A DNA stretch of 64,000 nt, from assembly GCA_003150615.1 (NCBI GenBank), contig QALN01000001.1:1-64000 (forward strand), in the 5' to 3' direction. A program made the position numbers and the translations under genes. Positions within the stretch are counted from its first letter, which is position 1. Every line of letters begins with the position of its first letter. Origin of the DNA: Flavobacteriales bacterium. GTDB taxonomy: Bacteria > Bacteroidota > Bacteroidia > Flavobacteriales > UBA1820. The notes under the pieces are model-generated. The model ran no database searches and was not told the DNA's origin. It saw nothing but the letters and a program-made list of their open reading frames with translations. Positions 43,784-53,072 of this stretch are shown piece by piece.

Positions 43784-43849
43784 AGTCCTGTTTGTTTTAT
43801 TACGCCTCACCTTAAGCGGGGAGGAAAAGTATATTGCTGTGTTTGTTTT

Positions 43850-44077
43850 TTAAGTTTCGTCGCCAGGCAGGTTCTTTACAAGTTGTCCTGATACGTAATC
43901 GCTTTTTTCCGCATCGCTTCCAAAGCGCGAGGAGAGGAAATCCGGGAAGAAAAACACTTTCAGTATGGCGAACATGATGAACAACTTGACCAGTATTATC
44001 ACCCAGAGGGTGCGTCCGGTGGTCATTTCGCGGAAGCCGTCGCGGTAGAATCGGTATATCTTCCCTATCGTACCCAT
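43850..44077 (-). CDS. DUF4492 protein upstream of cydA
   Basis: 75 residues with one membrane helix (TLWVIILVKLFIMFAILKVF). Small DUF4492 proteins sit immediately upstream of cydAB in many Bacteroidota. A role like the small CydX/CydH subunits of other bd oxidases is a reasonable inference but not shown. First gene of the operon. Confidence 0.85.
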   Translation of the reverse strand: MGTIGKIYRFYRDGFREMTTGRTLWVIILVKLFIMFAILKVFFFPDFLSSRFGSDAEKSDYVSGQLVKNLPGDET

Positions 44078-44344
44078 AGTTGCAGCGTCATAGTTTTATG
44101 GCAGTGAAATTATGCATTATTAACAGGATAAAAAAATATGGGAGCCCTAAATTTTTAAAAAATATTAAAAAGGGTTTTTTGTAAAACTGCGGAGTGCGAT
44201 TTTACAATTATTTAATGGCATACCGTTTCCTTGGGAGTGGTTAATGGCTTAATTTTGTAAATTAGCCAACCCGGAGCTCGCGCCACGGAGGAAGCATTTT
44301 ACACATGTGTATTCAAAAAAGCGTGGAATGAAATAACCGAATAT
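44078..44344. promoter_or_regulatory. divergent intergenic region with Ca2+-ATPase -7 box
   Basis: Spacer between the cytochrome bd operon and the P-type ATPase. TAATTTTG at 44250-44257 is the probable promoter of the ATPase. No gene is visible. Confidence 0.5.
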
Positions 44345-47248
44345 ATGTCTGATAATATTAAAAAAGGTCTGACATCCGCCCAGGCGGAGCGCAGCCGGCA
44401 ACAACACGGTCCGAACATAGTTACTCCGGCAAAAAAAGACCCGGTGTGGAAGTTGCTTCTGGAAAAATTCAAAGACCCGATAATAGAAATATTGCTCGTC
44501 GCCGCTTTGCTGTCGTTTCTGATAGCGGCCGTCGAGGGCGAATATATCGAAACGATAGGAATAGTTGCGGCTATACTGTTGGCCACGTGCGTCGGTTTTT
44601 TCTTCGAATGGGACGCCGGCAAAAAGTTCGACCTTTTAAACCGGGTAAACGATGACACTCCGGTCAAAGTGTACCGCGACGGCAAAGTACACGAGATACC
44701 CAAACGCGATGTGGTGGTGGGCGATGTGGTAGTACTGGCCCAGGGCGACGAAATACCTGCGGACGGACGCCTGTCGGAAGCGGTATCGCTTCAGGTGAAC
44801 GAATCGTGCCTTACGGGCGAGCCTGTGATAAGCAAAAGTACGGACCCGGAGGATTTCGACACTGAAGCTACTTATCCTACGGATATGGCCATGCGCGGTA
44901 CAACCGTTACCGACGGCCATGGGGAAATGACCGTTACGGCCGTTGGCGACGAGACTGAATTCGGCCGGGTGGCCCAACAGTCCACGGCCAGAAACGAGCA
45001 GCAGACACCGCTTAACCGCCAGCTCGAAGGATTGGCGAAATTCATAAGCGTCATGGGGTTTGCATTCGCTTTCCTCATATTCGCCATATTGTTTGTCAAG
45101 GACATATTTTTCGGGGTCCAGGATTTCGATACGCTGCAGCTCGTCTCGCTCGGCGCGATAGTGCTGGCGTTGCTGGTGCTTGGATTTAAAATGTGGGTGC
45201 CGGTTATTTACAACGTCATAGCGCTTAAGAATAAAAATGTTTCCACGCCGCGCTGGATAAGAAAAAGTCCGTGGTGGGCATGGGTGCTCGGAGCTGCCGG
45301 TGTCATGGTTGTTTTCGCAGGGGCGGAGTATGCTTTCGGCATAAATCCTATGGACGATGAAAACTGGATACCGCTTGGAATATTGGCCCGGATATTGGGT
45401 TATATGATGGTAGCAGTGACTTTGATAGTGGTGGTAGTGCCCGAAGGTCTGCCGATGAGCGTCACGCTGTCGCTTGCACTCAGTATGCGGCGTATGCTCA
45501 AGAGCAACAATCTGGTGCGCAAGATGCATGCCTGCGAGACTATGGGCGCTATAACGGTTATCTGTACCGACAAGACGGGAACGCTGACACAGAACCGTAT
45601 GCAGGTGTATGAAACGGATTTCGGCCCGCACAAAGGCGGAAGCGCCGATGGCGGCGGAATGCAGGAAATAATAAATACAGGTATAGCCGTCAATTCCACG
45701 GCGTTTCTCGACGTGGATTCATCGGGCGCTGTCCATACGATAGGAAATCCTACGGAGGCTGCGCTCCTGTTGTGGCTGCGCGGGCAGGGACAGGATTATG
45801 AAAAACTCCGTGAATCTGTTGAAACGGTAAGCCAGCTAACTTTTTCGACCGAACGCAAATACATGGGTACGCTCATAAAGGACGGGGGAGGGAAATACCT
45901 GTTGTTCATAAAAGGCGCTCCGGAGATAGTGCTGTCGAAATGTTCCTTGGCAGCCATGCCCGAAGGGGATGTTCCGGTATCTGACATAGAGGCTGACGTG
46001 CGCGCTACTCTGTCGCGTTATCAGGATATGGCCATGCGTACTCTCGGTTTTGCCTATGCGGAAGCAGACCCTGCCGATGCTGAAACTCCGGTGGAAAAAT
46101 TGGCTGAAAGAGGACTCGTGTTTTTGGGTGTGGCCGCCATTTCCGACCCTGTGCGGGAGGACGTCGGACAGGCTGTCGCCGAATGCCGGAGCGCAGGTAT
46201 TGCCGTGAAGATAGTAACGGGCGACACTCCAGCCACGGCACGCGAGATAGCGCGCCAGATAGGTCTGTGGGACGACACTTCCGATGCCGCAGAAAATATC
46301 ATAACCGGACCTGAATTCGCCTCCCTGACCGATGAAGAAGCCATTGCCCGCGTGCAGGCACTGAAGATAATGGCGCGCGCACGGCCTATGGACAAGCAAC
46401 GTCTGGTACAGCTTCTCCAGAAAAAAGGAGAAGTGGTGGCGGTGACAGGCGACGGCACTAACGACGCTCCGGCTCTGAATTTCGCCGATGTTGGGCTTTC
46501 TATGGGTACCGGTACGTCCGTTGCCAAGGAAGCCAGCGATATAACTATAATAGACGATTCTTTCGCTTCGATAGCTACTGCCGTTATGTGGGGGCGTTCG
46601 TTGTATAAGAACATACAACGTTTTATAGTGTTTCAGTTGACGATTAACCTCGTGGCGTTGTTGATAGTATTCCTCGGTTCTGCTTTCGGCACGGAAATGC
46701 CTCTGAGCGTCACACAGATGCTGTGGGTAAATCTCATTATGGATACTCTGGCCGCAGGCGCGCTGGCTTCGCTGCCGCCCGACCGCAGGGTTATGGACGA
46801 TGCGCCACGCGATGCTTCGGCGTTTATCATCACGCCTTCGATGAAACGTTCGATTTTCGTGACCGGCATACTGTCAGCGGCAGGGCTTCTGGGTGTGCTG
46901 TGGTGGTTTTACCATACGCAGGGAGGCGTTTCGCGAGCGGAACTGTCCATGTTTTTCACGCTGTTCGTGATGATGCAGGTGTGGAACCTTATGAACGTAA
47001 AGGCATTCGCTTCCGGTCGTTCGGCTTTTGCCGGCATGGGGCAGAGCCTGACGTTCGTACTGGTACTTCTTGCCATTGTGGCGGGGCAGGTGCTGATAGT
47101 CACTTACGGCGGCGATGTATTCCGTACCGAGGCTCTTTCTATGGAACAGTGGATATGGGTACTCGGCGGTTCGTCCGTAGTTCTGTGGGCTGGAGAGGCT
47201 GTGAGGCTTTTTACAGGTAAAAAGACGGTAAAAAAGTATAAAGCATAA
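44345..47248 (+). CDS. calcium-translocating P-type ATPase (PMCA type)
   Basis: 967 residues. Phosphorylation site Asp409 in CTDKTGTLTQNRMQ, membrane motif VVVVPEGLPMSVTLSLALSM, the TGES-like dephosphorylation motif replaced by NESCLTGEPV, nucleotide-domain KGAPEIVLSKC, and hinge VTGDGTNDAPALNFADVG. N- and C-terminal membrane helices are as in plasma-membrane Ca2+-ATPases. Probably exports Ca2+. Its stop overlaps the next start by one base (TAATG). Confidence 0.92.
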   Translation: MSDNIKKGLTSAQAERSRQQHGPNIVTPAKKDPVWKLLLEKFKDPIIEILLVAALLSFLIAAVEGEYIETIGIVAAILLATCVGFFFEWDAGKKFDLLNRVNDDTPVKVYRDGKVHEIPKRDVVVGDVVVLAQGDEIPADGRLSEAVSLQVNESCLTGEPVISKSTDPEDFDTEATYPTDMAMRGTTVTDGHGEMTVTAVGDETEFGRVAQQSTARNEQQTPLNRQLEGLAKFISVMGFAFAFLIFAILFVKDIFFGVQDFDTLQLVSLGAIVLALLVLGFKMWVPVIYNVIALKNKNVSTPRWIRKSPWWAWVLGAAGVMVVFAGAEYAFGINPMDDENWIPLGILARILGYMMVAVTLIVVVVPEGLPMSVTLSLALSMRRMLKSNNLVRKMHACETMGAITVICTDKTGTLTQNRMQVYETDFGPHKGGSADGGGMQEIINTGIAVNSTAFLDVDSSGAVHTIGNPTEAALLLWLRGQGQDYEKLRESVETVSQLTFSTERKYMGTLIKDGGGKYLLFIKGAPEIVLSKCSLAAMPEGDVPVSDIEADVRATLSRYQDMAMRTLGFAYAEADPADAETPVEKLAERGLVFLGVAAISDPVREDVGQAVAECRSAGIAVKIVTGDTPATAREIARQIGLWDDTSDAAENIITGPEFASLTDEEAIARVQALKIMARARPMDKQRLVQLLQKKGEVVAVTGDGTNDAPALNFADVGLSMGTGTSVAKEASDITIIDDSFASIATAVMWGRSLYKNIQRFIVFQLTINLVALLIVFLGSAFGTEMPLSVTQMLWVNLIMDTLAAGALASLPPDRRVMDDAPRDASAFIITPSMKRSIFVTGILSAAGLLGVLWWFYHTQGGVSRAELSMFFTLFVMMQVWNLMNVKAFASGRSAFAGMGQSLTFVLVLLAIVAGQVLIVTYGGDVFRTEALSMEQWIWVLGGSSVVLWAGEAVRLFTGKKTVKKYKA

Positions 47249-48021
47249 TGAAACTGATATTTTTAGGGACAGGAACATCGCAGGGCGTGCCGATAATAGG
47301 CAGTAAGAGTCCGGTGTCGCGTTCCCGTGATCCTCATGACAACCGCCTGCGCACATCTGCTGCGGTTGTAACCGACGACGGGCATATAATACTGATAGAC
47401 TGCGGCCCGGATTTCCGGTACCAGATGCTCCGTGCGGGGTTGGACGATCTGGACGGAATATTGTTCACGCATGCCCATGCCGACCATACCGCCGGTTTGG
47501 ACGACGTGAGGCCGATATGTTATTTCCGAAGCCACGATATAGACCTGTACGCAAAGGAAGACGTCATGGAGTCCATAAAGGCGCGTTTCGCCTACGTTTT
47601 CGCGAAAGGTGCCGACAGGTATCCCGGAGCGCCTACCGTAGCCGAACATATCATAACCGACGAACCGTTCCAAGTAGGCGGGGTAGAGGTCACGCCCGTG
47701 CCTGCCAATCACGGGTGGATAGATGTGACGGGTTACAGGATAGGAAAAATGGCGTACCTTACGGACGTGAAAAAGATGTTTGAAAGTTCGTACGACAAAC
47801 TGCGCGGGCTGGACATACTGGTGATAAACTGCCTGAGGTTTACCGACCCGCATCCTACGCATATGATACTGCCTGAGGTGTTGGAAGTCATAGGAAAAGT
47901 CGCTCCCCGGCGGGCGTACCTGACTCACATAAGCGAAGCCATGGGTTTTTCGGCCGAGGCTGAAAAACAATTGCCCGAAGGCATCAGCCTGGCCTACGAC
48001 ACCTTGCAGCTGGAGTTTTAG
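47248..48021 (+). CDS. MBL-fold metallo-hydrolase (PhnP-like)
   Basis: 257 residues. Metal motif THAHADH (His75, His77, Asp79, His80), LGTGTSQGVPIIG at the N-terminus, and CGPDFRYQML. The form with SQGVP and TSxxV is typical of PhnP-like phosphodiesterases acting on cyclic phosphates, but the natural substrate here is unknown. Translationally coupled to the ATPase. Confidence 0.88.
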   Translation: MKLIFLGTGTSQGVPIIGSKSPVSRSRDPHDNRLRTSAAVVTDDGHIILIDCGPDFRYQMLRAGLDDLDGILFTHAHADHTAGLDDVRPICYFRSHDIDLYAKEDVMESIKARFAYVFAKGADRYPGAPTVAEHIITDEPFQVGGVEVTPVPANHGWIDVTGYRIGKMAYLTDVKKMFESSYDKLRGLDILVINCLRFTDPHPTHMILPEVLEVIGKVAPRRAYLTHISEAMGFSAEAEKQLPEGISLAYDTLQLEF

Positions 48022-48123
48022 GCCGATATTGCACATGTGTGCCTGAAGGAAGCATTGTATTTGAAATATGCTTGAAAATAAATATATTAACTGCGGACAA
48101 CCGCGATAAATACATAAATTGAA

Positions 48124-48570
48124 TTGAAGAACAGAATAGACTTGCCCGAAGGCGAAATACTGCGCCGGCTCAACGCGATGTGCCCAGGCACTCTGATGGA
48201 AACGTTCGGCATAGAGTACACCGAAGCGGGAGAAAAAAGCCTTTCATGCCGTATGACGGTGGGTGACAATATGATGCGTCCGGGAGGGATAGTTCATGGA
48301 GGCGCCACGATGGCATTGATAGAAACCGTCGGCAGTTCCGCTTCGCTGCTTTTCATGGACCCGGAGAAAGAAGTGGTGCTCGGAATAGACGTATCGGCGA
48401 ACCACGTCAGCACCGGCCGCAAGGGAGACGTACTCACGGCTACGGCCAAAGCCATACATATAGGGCGCTCCACTCAGCTGTGGCAGGTCAAGGTGGTGAA
48501 CCAGGACGGACGGCTGATATCGCACGGCAAGGTGACTAATATCGTCATGCCGAAGGAGGTTCTGGGATAA
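48124..48570 (+). CDS. hotdog-fold thioesterase (PaaI/MenI-like)
   Basis: 148 residues with a TTG start at 48124; no earlier or nearby ATG keeps the fold. Hotdog motif VHGGATMALIETVGS (His58, Glu67) and VSANHVSTGRKGDVLTATAK. Because the next gene is isochorismate synthase, hydrolysis of 1,4-dihydroxy-2-naphthoyl-CoA in menaquinone synthesis is a good guess, but PaaI-type activity is possible. Confidence 0.85.
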   Translation: MKNRIDLPEGEILRRLNAMCPGTLMETFGIEYTEAGEKSLSCRMTVGDNMMRPGGIVHGGATMALIETVGSSASLLFMDPEKEVVLGIDVSANHVSTGRKGDVLTATAKAIHIGRSTQLWQVKVVNQDGRLISHGKVTNIVMPKEVLG

Positions 48571-48590
48571 GACCGTACAGTCGGGTAAGA

Positions 48591-48790
48591 GGCCTCACTG
48601 GCCGGAAGAGAATATCAAACAGGCTATGCCTGCGAGTGAGAGGCCTCACCGGACGGAAGAGAATATCAAACAGGCTATGCCTGCGGGTGAGAGGCCTCAC
48701 TGGACGGAAGAGAATATCAAACAGGCTATGCCTGCGGGCCGGGTGCTCCCGGCGGAACAGAAACGACCTATTGAACAGGCTATGCCTGTG
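48591..48790. repeat. 51-bp tandem repeat array of two-hairpin element
   Basis: Three units of exactly 51 bp start at 48591, 48642 and 48693: GGCCTCAC(T/C)GG(A/C)CGGAAG, AGAATATCAAA, then the hairpin CAGGC-TAT-GCCTG. A fourth, shorter and diverged unit ends at about 48788 (GGGTGCTCCCGGCGGAACAG). Lies between the thioesterase gene and menF. Confidence 0.85.
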
Positions 48791-48829
48791 CCGTAAATTG
48801 TTTCGGATGAATTGTAACGAAAAAAAGAT

Positions 48830-49918
48830 ATGAACAACATAGATTTTGCGGAATTTTTCAGAACGCTCGAAAAAGGCGGACATCCGTTCGCTATGTACTG
48901 TTTTCCGGGCGAAGACACTGTAAATGTGATTATCGACAGTGCGCCGGGGCTGAATATACTCTCCGATCCGGATCGTGAGAAAGGATTCGTTTTCGCGCCG
49001 TTCGCATCGGATACGCTGCCGTCGGTGCTCATTTCGCCTTCGGTAGTGACGGCGTTTCCAGTTTCGGGATTGCCGGAAGCGGAAATACCGGGCAATGCGC
49101 CTTTTGACTGCGGAGACGATACCGGGGCGCGTGAAGAGTATGAAAAATTGGTGCGCACGGCCGTAAACGAGATAAACGAGGGCGGAGTTAAAAAAATAGT
49201 CGCTTCGCGTACCCTGCGGATGGATTACCGCAAGGCTGATTTTGCCGGAATGTTTGCCGCCATTGTACGCCGCTATCCTGAGGCTATGGCGTATTATTTT
49301 TCGCATCCGCAGATAGGAAGGTGGATGGGGGCTACGCCGGAACTTCTTCTTTTGCGCCGTGGCGGCAGTCTGCATACAATGTCTTTGGCCGGGACTATGC
49401 CTTTTTCAGGCGGGCAAAAGTATTCGTGGGACAAGAAGAATGTCGAGGAACAGGCAGTTGTAAGCCTGGCCATAGGCGAGGCTTTTGAAAATAATGCGGT
49501 AGAACACGTAAAGGTCACCGAACCTGGAAACCATTGCGCGGGTCCCGTAGTACACTTGTGCAGCCACATTTCCGGACGTGAAACCCTTGCTACGGACTTC
49601 GGAAAACTATTGTCGGATCTGGCTCCCACGCCGGCACTGTCGGGATATCCCAAAAAAGCGGCCATGGCTTTTCTGTCGAGGTATGAAAAGCACTCCAGAG
49701 CGTTTTACGGCGGGTATCTGGGCGAGGTGAATATGTCGGGAGACAGGACTGCCGAACTTTATGTCAATATACGCTGCATGCAGATACACGATGATCATCT
49801 GACGCTGTACGCCGGCGGAGGTATTACCGGAATGAGCGATCCTTCGTCCGAATGGGATGAAACATGCCGCAAGATCAGGGCGGTGGGCTCTATAGCTTCA
49901 CATTTTATAAGCCGTTAA
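48830..49918 (+). CDS. menF: isochorismate synthase
   Basis: 362 residues. Chorismate-binding fold; conserved segments KKIVASRTLRMDY, GATPELLLLRR, SLAGTMPFSGGQKYSWDKKN, HLCSHISGRE, PTPALSGYPKKAAM, YGGYLGEVN and AGGGITGMSDPSSEWDET. Converts chorismate to isochorismate for menaquinone. Other men genes (menD, menB, menE) are not in the window, so the pathway is split. Confidence 0.92.
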   Translation: MNNIDFAEFFRTLEKGGHPFAMYCFPGEDTVNVIIDSAPGLNILSDPDREKGFVFAPFASDTLPSVLISPSVVTAFPVSGLPEAEIPGNAPFDCGDDTGAREEYEKLVRTAVNEINEGGVKKIVASRTLRMDYRKADFAGMFAAIVRRYPEAMAYYFSHPQIGRWMGATPELLLLRRGGSLHTMSLAGTMPFSGGQKYSWDKKNVEEQAVVSLAIGEAFENNAVEHVKVTEPGNHCAGPVVHLCSHISGRETLATDFGKLLSDLAPTPALSGYPKKAAMAFLSRYEKHSRAFYGGYLGEVNMSGDRTAELYVNIRCMQIHDDHLTLYAGGGITGMSDPSSEWDETCRKIRAVGSIASHFISR

Positions 49919-50055
49919 TATTTTGTGTCGCGCGTAATTTATGTTGCCTCCGGAACCTCGGAAGGAATATGTCCGCAAATACGTTAAATAATATTGATGC
50001 GTGTTTTATGTTGGATGAATTTAATTATATTTGACAGTTAACATTAAAAACATAA

Positions 50056-50125
50056 TAAAATAAACTGCAATCCGGCCGGGTGCCCCCGGCTGGACAGATA
50101 TTAATATCGAACGGGCTCTGCCCGC
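50056..50125. repeat. dispersed two-hairpin repeat, copy 3
   Basis: ATAAACTGCAATCC, then hairpin CCGGGTGCCCCCGG, GGACAGATATTAATATCGAA and hairpin CGGGC-TCT-GCCCG. It lies between the likely -7 box TATATTTG at 50026-50033 and the gene at 50143, so it would be transcribed in the leader. Confidence 0.75.
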
Positions 50126-50142
50126 AAAGCTTAAAATAAAAT

Positions 50143-50655
50143 ATGTCTGTACAAACCGTAAAATTGTATTCTTTGCCGCTGGTAAGCGCGAGGACTCTTT
50201 TCGCCGCTGTGGTTTTCACTGCGGCCAATATAGCTTTTCCGCAATTGGTACACCTTGTACCGGGAGGAGGTTTCGTTTTTCTTCCGATATATTTTTTCAC
50301 AATTGTAGGCGCTTACAAATACGGGCTTTACGTGGGATTGATGACTGCGGTTTTATCGCCGCTGGCCAATAACCTGTTGTTCGGTATGCCTCCTGCCGGT
50401 GTGCTTCCCGTTATAATGTTCAAGTCGGTATTGGCCGCCGTAGCAGCATCTTACTTTGCGAAAAGGGCAGGACGGGCGGCTTTGTGGGCTGTTTTGCTCA
50501 CCGTGGTATCATATCAGGTGGCTGGCTCGGCGTTCGAATGGGCGTTTACCGGTTCGTTGGCAGCCGCATTGGCCGATTTCCGCACAGGTGTTCCGGGAAT
50601 GCTGCTTCAGGTGTTTGCCGGTTACGCACTGCTCAGGGTGATGACTAAATCCTGA
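50143..50655 (+). CDS. ECF transporter S-component-like membrane protein
   Basis: 170 residues with five or six predicted membrane helices (LFAAVVFTAANIAFPQLVHL; FLPIYFFTIVGAYKYGLYVG; LMTAVLSPLANNLLFGMP). Length and layout fit the substrate-binding S subunit of energy-coupling factor transporters, but no A/T subunits are nearby. Directly precedes a phosphoribosyltransferase (8-base gap), so a nucleobase or cofactor precursor is a possible substrate (inference). Confidence 0.65.
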   Translation: MSVQTVKLYSLPLVSARTLFAAVVFTAANIAFPQLVHLVPGGGFVFLPIYFFTIVGAYKYGLYVGLMTAVLSPLANNLLFGMPPAGVLPVIMFKSVLAAVAASYFAKRAGRAALWAVLLTVVSYQVAGSAFEWAFTGSLAAALADFRTGVPGMLLQVFAGYALLRVMTKS

Positions 50656-50663
50656 GGTGAAAA

Positions 50664-51062
50664 ATGGACGGAAAGACGTTTGAAGAAGTTCTCGAAAGGT
50701 TTCGCCGGATAGATATAACCGAGTCCTTCGATATGATAGTGGCTGTTGCCAACGGTGGTATCGTGCCTGCCGGGATACTGTGCCGCAAATTGTCGCTGCC
50801 GGTGTACCTGCTGCGGCTGAATTTGCGCGACGCATGCCACAATCGTCTTTACGACGAACCGAAACTGCTTTCTCCTGTCGATTTCGAATACCGGGGCAAA
50901 CGGATACTGTTGGTCGAAGACAGGATAAAGACCGGAACTACGATAGAGTATGCAAAAAAACTGTTGGACGGGGCTGCGGTCGTAAAGACGTTCGCCGTGA
51001 ACGGTAATGCCGATTATGCGCTTTACAACGGGCCGTGCTTCCCGTTTCCTTGGCTGTTGTAA
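50664..51062 (+). CDS. small phosphoribosyltransferase-family protein
   Basis: 132 residues. PRPP-binding loop KRILLVEDRIKTGTTIEYA and IVAVANGGIVPAGILCRKL give the type I PRTase fold, although it is shorter than most (about 150-180). Probably co-transcribed with the S-component-like gene. Acts on an unknown nucleobase. Confidence 0.82.
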   Translation: MDGKTFEEVLERFRRIDITESFDMIVAVANGGIVPAGILCRKLSLPVYLLRLNLRDACHNRLYDEPKLLSPVDFEYRGKRILLVEDRIKTGTTIEYAKKLLDGAAVVKTFAVNGNADYALYNGPCFPFPWLL

Positions 51063-51107
51063 GGATATTACGGTGGCAGTCTGATAAATAAAAAACGCAA
51101 TATAATT

Positions 51108-52049
51108 ATGAAACGCAGGGATTTTCTTAAAACTACGGCACTGGGCACTGTGGCTTCGATGTTCACCCTTTCAGGGTTGAGACAGGCCATGGCTCAGTCT
51201 TCCGTGCCTAAAGCGGTGAACGACGAAAAAGCCCGTCTGGTGGCCGTTATGGGCGGCGAACCGGTACAGATGCTCGACAAGGCTCTCGAAGCACTGGGCG
51301 GCATTGAAAAATACGTGAAAAAAGGCCAGAAAGTAGTGATAAAACCCAATATCGCATGGGACAAAACACCGGAACTGGCGGCAAATACCAACCCTGAACT
51401 TGTAGCGGCGATGGTAAAAAAATGTCTTGCCGCAGGAGCGAAGGAAGTGGTGGTATTCGACCATACGTGCGATAACTGGAAAGCCTCGTATGCCCACAGC
51501 GGCATAGAAGAAGCGGCCAGGAATGCAGGTGCCAAGGTGCTTCCGGCGGATCTGGAATCGTATTACGTGGAGGTGGAACTGCCCAAGGCAGTGAAGCTCA
51601 AAAAGACCAAGATACACAAAGCGTTGGTCGACTGCGACGTATGGATAAATATGCCGATACTCAAAAATCACGGCGGGGCGAAGATGTCCATATCGATGAA
51701 AAACCTGATGGGCATCGTATGGGACAGGGAATATTTCCACTCAAGCGACCTTCAGCAGTGTATCGCCGATGTGTGTACGTGGGATAAAAAGCCTGCGCTC
51801 AATATAATAGACGCATACAGGATAATGTTCCAGAACGGTCCGCGCGGACGTTCGGCCGGTGATACAGCCGTGATAAAATCCCTGATAGTTTCCCAGGATA
51901 TGGTCGCTGCCGATACGGCTGCCGTAAGCCTTTTCAACAAAGTGAAGGAAATGTCCATAAAGGATGTAGGGCACATAGGCCGTGGTGAAAATCTAGGTGT
52001 CGGTACTACCGACCTTAAAAAAGTGGATGTGACCCAGTTGAAAGTGTAA
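51108..52049 (+). CDS. Tat-exported DUF362 protein
   Basis: 313 residues. Twin-arginine signal MKRRDFLKTTALGTVASMFT with cleavage near AMA-QS. Body is a DUF362 domain (VVIKPNIAWDKTPELAANTN, DVWINMPILKNHGGAKMSIS, MKNLMGIVWDREYFH). DUF362 proteins often accompany ferredoxin-like partners. The polyferredoxin at 3714-5339 and TatA at 5606 are likely functional relatives (inference). Function unknown. Confidence 0.88.
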   Translation: MKRRDFLKTTALGTVASMFTLSGLRQAMAQSSVPKAVNDEKARLVAVMGGEPVQMLDKALEALGGIEKYVKKGQKVVIKPNIAWDKTPELAANTNPELVAAMVKKCLAAGAKEVVVFDHTCDNWKASYAHSGIEEAARNAGAKVLPADLESYYVEVELPKAVKLKKTKIHKALVDCDVWINMPILKNHGGAKMSISMKNLMGIVWDREYFHSSDLQQCIADVCTWDKKPALNIIDAYRIMFQNGPRGRSAGDTAVIKSLIVSQDMVAADTAAVSLFNKVKEMSIKDVGHIGRGENLGVGTTDLKKVDVTQLKV

Positions 52050-52070
52050 TAACACAGACAGATACAAAAA

Positions 52071-52112
52071 AGAAAGCACTGTCGTCCGGAAATTCCGGAC
52101 GACAGTGTTTTT
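52071..52112 (+). terminator. terminator
   Basis: AGCACTGTCGTCCGG-AAATT-CCGGACGACAGTGTTTTTT, after the DUF362 gene; it also faces the convergent pseudogene. Confidence 0.9.
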
Positions 52113-52148
52113 TATATGGAAATCCTCTGTAATCTTGTCAGGTTGCTG

Positions 52149-52738
52149 TCAGCCCGGTAGATGTCTGATTATTTTTGCCGGATTTCCGGCAATAACGCAG
52201 TTCCCCTTGGGAAAGCTTTTTGTCACGACCGAACCGGCCCCGACTATCGTGTGAGGCCCCAGTGTCACCCCCGGCAGGACAACGCTGTTCATCCCTATCC
52301 AGCATTTTTCTCCTATATTTACATCACGCGGTTGGGAATGCGAGTCGAGGTCGTGCAAATTATGGTTTGCCGTGATTATTCCTACATTCTGTGCTATGTA
52401 GGAGCCTCTTCCGATATTTATTTTCCCGAAAGCCTGAAAATAAGTTCCCGGCATCTGGAAATTGTTGATATCGTCTACATGAAAGGAAATGTTGCTTGGG
52501 TTTACAATCCGCTGGTGCCTATTTACGGGCCACCATGCTTTCGAGTTTGTACCGAGCAGTTTTTGATGTATCAGTCCTTTTGCGGCCCATTTCCATCCTT
52601 GTGATGTTATCTTGTTGAACTACCGCGAGTTATATAGCGAGGGGGGTAGAATATCCTTCCTATAGTATTGCCGGTTATGTAATAAAAAGCGCTTAGGAAG
52701 CAGTGCACGGGATGTTTTATGAATGTGATGATCTTCAT
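52149..52738 (-). pseudogene. frameshifted left-handed beta-helix acetyltransferase (CapG/WcaF type)
   Basis: The 3' part (52149-52619) is open and encodes hexapeptide-repeat protein: GWKWAAKGLIHQKLLG, NNFQMPGTYFQAFGKINIGR, SYIAQNVGIITANHNLHDLD, IGEKCWIGMNSVVLPGVTLG, GAGSVVTKSFPKGNCVIAGN. The expected N-terminus (MKIITFIKHPVHCFLSAFYY, then GNTIGRIFYPPRYITRG) starts with the ATG at 52738 but is in another frame; the two frames join cleanly if one base is added near 52617-52621. So one single-base deletion, or a sequencing error, breaks the gene. Family members transfer acetyl groups to sugars in capsule synthesis. Confidence 0.75.
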
Positions 52739-53072
52739 CGGGCTATTGTCGCGAAATATGGATTTTGTTTAAATAAACCGTCTTATATTTAATTGTCCAA
52801 TGTGCGTTGTGCTCGACAAAAATACGATAATTAGAGAGATGATGCCCGATTTAAGGACTGCAAAAGATGCTTTGTCTGTAATTCGTTCTTTATGATATAG
52901 ATGCATCGTTTGGCATTTAACCATATAAGGAACATTTGGCGTTGAAAGAGCCAATGCGTGGACGGGTGATGATCCGCCGGCTTTTTTCTGTTAAATAAAC
53001 CTATGGGTGTAACTTTTGCAGCCATATTTGCGTCATAACAGTAAAACACAATATAACGACACTAAATCAATA
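52739..53072. other. intergenic region
   Basis: About 330 bases. The minus strand shows protein-like fragments without a continuous frame, which may be further decay of neighbouring polysaccharide genes. A near-consensus -7 box TAACTTTTG at 53010-53018 precedes the gene at 53073. Confidence 0.45.

Noticed and set aside
44345..47248. Many long frames antisense to the Ca2+-ATPase
   Set aside because: The plus-strand gene has all P-type ATPase motifs; antisense frames are composition artefacts.
48591..48790. Possible CRISPR array
   Set aside because: Units are adjacent with no unique spacers and no cas genes nearby.
48636..48833. Plus-strand frame with repeated GLTGRKRISNRLCL
   Set aside because: Direct translation of the 51-bp tandem DNA repeat; no start context or conserved protein.
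48545..49375. Long minus-strand reading frame with a 17-residue repeated peptide
   Set aside because: It runs through the 51-bp nucleotide repeat and then antisense to menF, which has clear family motifs.
52769..53049. Minus-strand small frames as further genes
   Set aside because: Short, overlapping and without recognisable motifs; could be decayed sequence at most.
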